In this document: piece after piece, positions 5,990 to 7,101 of the stretch
Layout: each line of letters opens with the position of its first letter
How positions within the stretch are numbered: the first letter of the stretch is position 1
From: JAVWHX01 sp036639875
Lineage (GTDB): Bacteria; Bacillota_I; Bacilli_A; Erysipelotrichales; Coprobacillaceae
NCBI GenBank assembly: GCA_036639875.1
Contig: JAVWHX010000086.1
Span: 1 to 7,101, forward strand
DNA: 7,101 nucleotides
Reading direction: 5' to 3'
The notes under the pieces: model-generated
Databases searched by the model: none
Told to the model about the DNA's origin: nothing
What the model saw: the letters and a program-made list of their open reading frames with translations, nothing else
Program-made: the position numbers and the translations under genes

Positions 5990-6608
5990 TTGGAAATTAT
6001 TAATTATAACATCTATGATATGTTTATTTCCTATACTATTAGGGTTGATTTATTATCAAGATGTTCCACAAAGTATTGCAATCCATTTTGATTTTCATAA
6101 TAATCCTGATTCATATATGGATAAAAATATTGTTTTATTCTTATTCCCTATTGGATTGGCACTTATGCAGATTGTTTGTTGTATTGTAAGTGATCTTTCA
6201 AAAAAGAATAAGCACTATAAGCCTAAAATCGAGTATGTTTCTAAAGGCATTGTTCCAATCATAAGTCTTAGTATGTATACGATAACACTTATGATAGCAC
6301 TAGGAAATCAATTGGATGTAAGATTATATGTATGCTTTATTATTTCTATTATCTTTATTGTTGTTGGGAACTATATTCCTAAAACCACAACTTATTATTT
6401 AAAGTCATATTTTATGATAATGGATGAAAAGAAACAAAGACAATTAACAAGATGGATAGGTTATTCATTTGTTATATTTGGTATATTGTTATTGGTCTCT
6501 TTATTCATGACTGCTATTTATTCAGTTATTGTTGTCGTGATGATTGTGATTGTTTTATTAACTGAATGTGGATATTTCTTTATGTTAAGTCATAAAGAGA
6601 GGATATAA
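5976..6608 (+). CDS. sdpI: SdpI-like membrane protein (DUF1648)
   Basis: This 210-residue protein has about six membrane segments (roughly 8-27, 51-71, 91-110, 117-134, 161-180 and 182-203). The loop after the first, PQSIAIHFDF...NPDSYMDK (31-50), is the DUF1648 signature seen in SdpI-type proteins. GNYIPK (131-136) is the start of the SdpI family motif. The length is close to B. subtilis SdpI (about 207). SdpI gives immunity to the killing peptide SdpC and also sequesters the repressor SdpR. The GIRTPWTL stretch that normally follows GNxxPK is missing or unrecognisable here (TTTYYLKSYFMIMDEKKQRQ), so signal recognition may differ. The start at 5976 is supported by AGGAGG (5962-5967) with an 8-nt spacer and overlaps the repressor gene by 14 nt. 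An immunity role is inference, since no toxin gene is visible. Confidence 0.82.
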   Translation: MEKINWKLLIITSMICLFPILLGLIYYQDVPQSIAIHFDFHNNPDSYMDKNIVLFLFPIGLALMQIVCCIVSDLSKKNKHYKPKIEYVSKGIVPIISLSMYTITLMIALGNQLDVRLYVCFIISIIFIVVGNYIPKTTTYYLKSYFMIMDEKKQRQLTRWIGYSFVIFGILLLVSLFMTAIYSVIVVVMIVIVLLTECGYFFMLSHKERI

Positions 6609-6623
6609 AAGGAGGATTTTATT

Positions 6624-6815
6624 ATGGATTATATTGTTTATTTGATTCCGTTAATTATTTTAATTTTAACATTAGCTCTTGTTTCTGTTATTCATGTCAT
6701 TAGACATCCTCATTATAAATGTGGTAATCGTGCAATATGGATAGTTGTTTGTTTATTTATACAGATTATTGGTCCAATATTATATTTTACTATTGGCAAA
6801 GGTGAAGACGAATGA
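6624..6815 (+). CDS. Small PLDc_N-type membrane protein, YxlE-like
   Basis: This 63-residue protein has two membrane helices (about 3-25 and 37-57). The second carries the pattern NRAIWIVVCLFIQIIGPILYF, typical of the PLDc_N domain: the membrane anchor of cardiolipin synthases without the catalytic HKD part. Free-standing versions, such as YxlE in the B. subtilis sigY operon, lie next to an ABC transporter gene pair, exactly as here. Its function is probably accessory or regulatory to the transporter; it has no enzyme motif. The SD GGAGG (6611-6615) is 8 nt before the ATG. Its TGA overlaps the start of the ABC gene in an ATGA junction. Confidence 0.85.
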   Translation: MDYIVYLIPLIILILTLALVSVIHVIRHPHYKCGNRAIWIVVCLFIQIIGPILYFTIGKGEDE

Positions 6816-7101
6816 ATATACTAGAAATCAATCATCTTTCAAAAAGTTTTGGTTCTCATACTGTTATTAAAGATCTAAATCTTGTTGTTCCAGAGAATAC
6901 GATATTTGGTTTTATTGGACAAAATGGTGCTGGTAAGACAACAACAATGAAGATGATATTAGGTTTATTAAAAAAAGATAGTGGTTCTATTAAGGTATGC
7001 AACGAAGAAGTCACTTATGGGCAAACTGATACAAATCGTTTTATTGGTTATTTACCTGATGTTCCTGAGTTTTATGGTTTTATGAATTCGTTAGAGTATT
7101 T
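6812..7101 (+). CDS. ABC transporter ATP-binding protein (5' part)
   Basis: The first 96 codons plus two bases are present and the gene runs off the right edge. The translation starts MNILEINHLSKSFG and has Walker A GQNGAGKT at 36-43, followed by TTMKMILGLLKKDSG. At the usual Q-loop position the sequence reads GYLPDVPEFYGF (79-90), with Asp where most ABC ATPases have Gln; I recall this form from YxlF/BcrA-like exporters. The signature and Walker B motifs lie outside the window. The ATG at 6812 overlaps the previous stop (ATGA), with AAAGGTG about 7 nt upstream. A permease gene is expected next, making a YxlFG-like exporter. It belongs to the sdpR-sdpI-like operon by spacing and strand. Confidence 0.92.
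   Translation, partial: MNILEINHLSKSFGSHTVIKDLNLVVPENTIFGFIGQNGAGKTTTMKMILGLLKKDSGSIKVCNEEVTYGQTDTNRFIGYLPDVPEFYGFMNSLEY

Overview
The window is AT-rich chromosomal DNA from a low-GC Gram-positive bacterium (Bacillota). Evidence is the A/T-ending codon choice, strong GGAGG-type ribosome binding sites, TATAAT -10 boxes and gene families typical of that phylum. The general look (IspH, MATE, Cof-type HAD and SdpRI-like genes in very AT-rich DNA) would fit a gut Erysipelotrichia/Coprobacillaceae-like organism, but that placement is inference. No tRNA, rRNA, CRISPR array, insertion sequence or phage gene was seen.

Left part (1-2340). A hairpin terminator at the left edge is followed by a minus-strand pair transcribed right to left: a MerR-type regulator with two C-terminal membrane segments, then a MutS-like ATPase that keeps the MutS nucleotide-binding domain but has membrane segments in place of mismatch-recognition domains. 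A good promoter lies upstream of merR, and an inverted repeat separates the two genes.

Middle (2340-5612). ispH (last step of the MEP isoprenoid pathway) runs rightward from a region divergent to merR. It converges on a MATE-family exporter, and the two genes share one hairpin that spans both stop codons. Divergent from the MATE gene is a Cof-type HAD phosphatase, which ends in a perfect 11-bp hairpin with a UUCG tetraloop.

Right part (5613-7101). This is the most interesting region: a tightly packed rightward operon that starts with an ArsR-family repressor resembling SdpR. It continues with an SdpI-like six-helix membrane protein, a 63-residue PLDc_N-type membrane protein resembling YxlE, and the first 96 codons of an ABC-transporter ATPase that runs off the window. 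The promoter is bracketed by two 24-bp operators of identical design (CTATTTAGA-N6-TCTAAATAG), one just upstream of the -35 and one abutting the -10. By analogy with Bacillus subtilis sdpRI (autorepressor plus toxin-immunity/sensor protein) and yxlEFG (small membrane protein plus ABC transporter), the operon looks like an autoregulated envelope-stress or peptide-toxin immunity module joined to a transporter. No SdpC-like toxin gene is present in the window.

Every gap between genes is shorter than about 125 bp. The ones that matter carry promoters, operators or terminators, which are listed separately.
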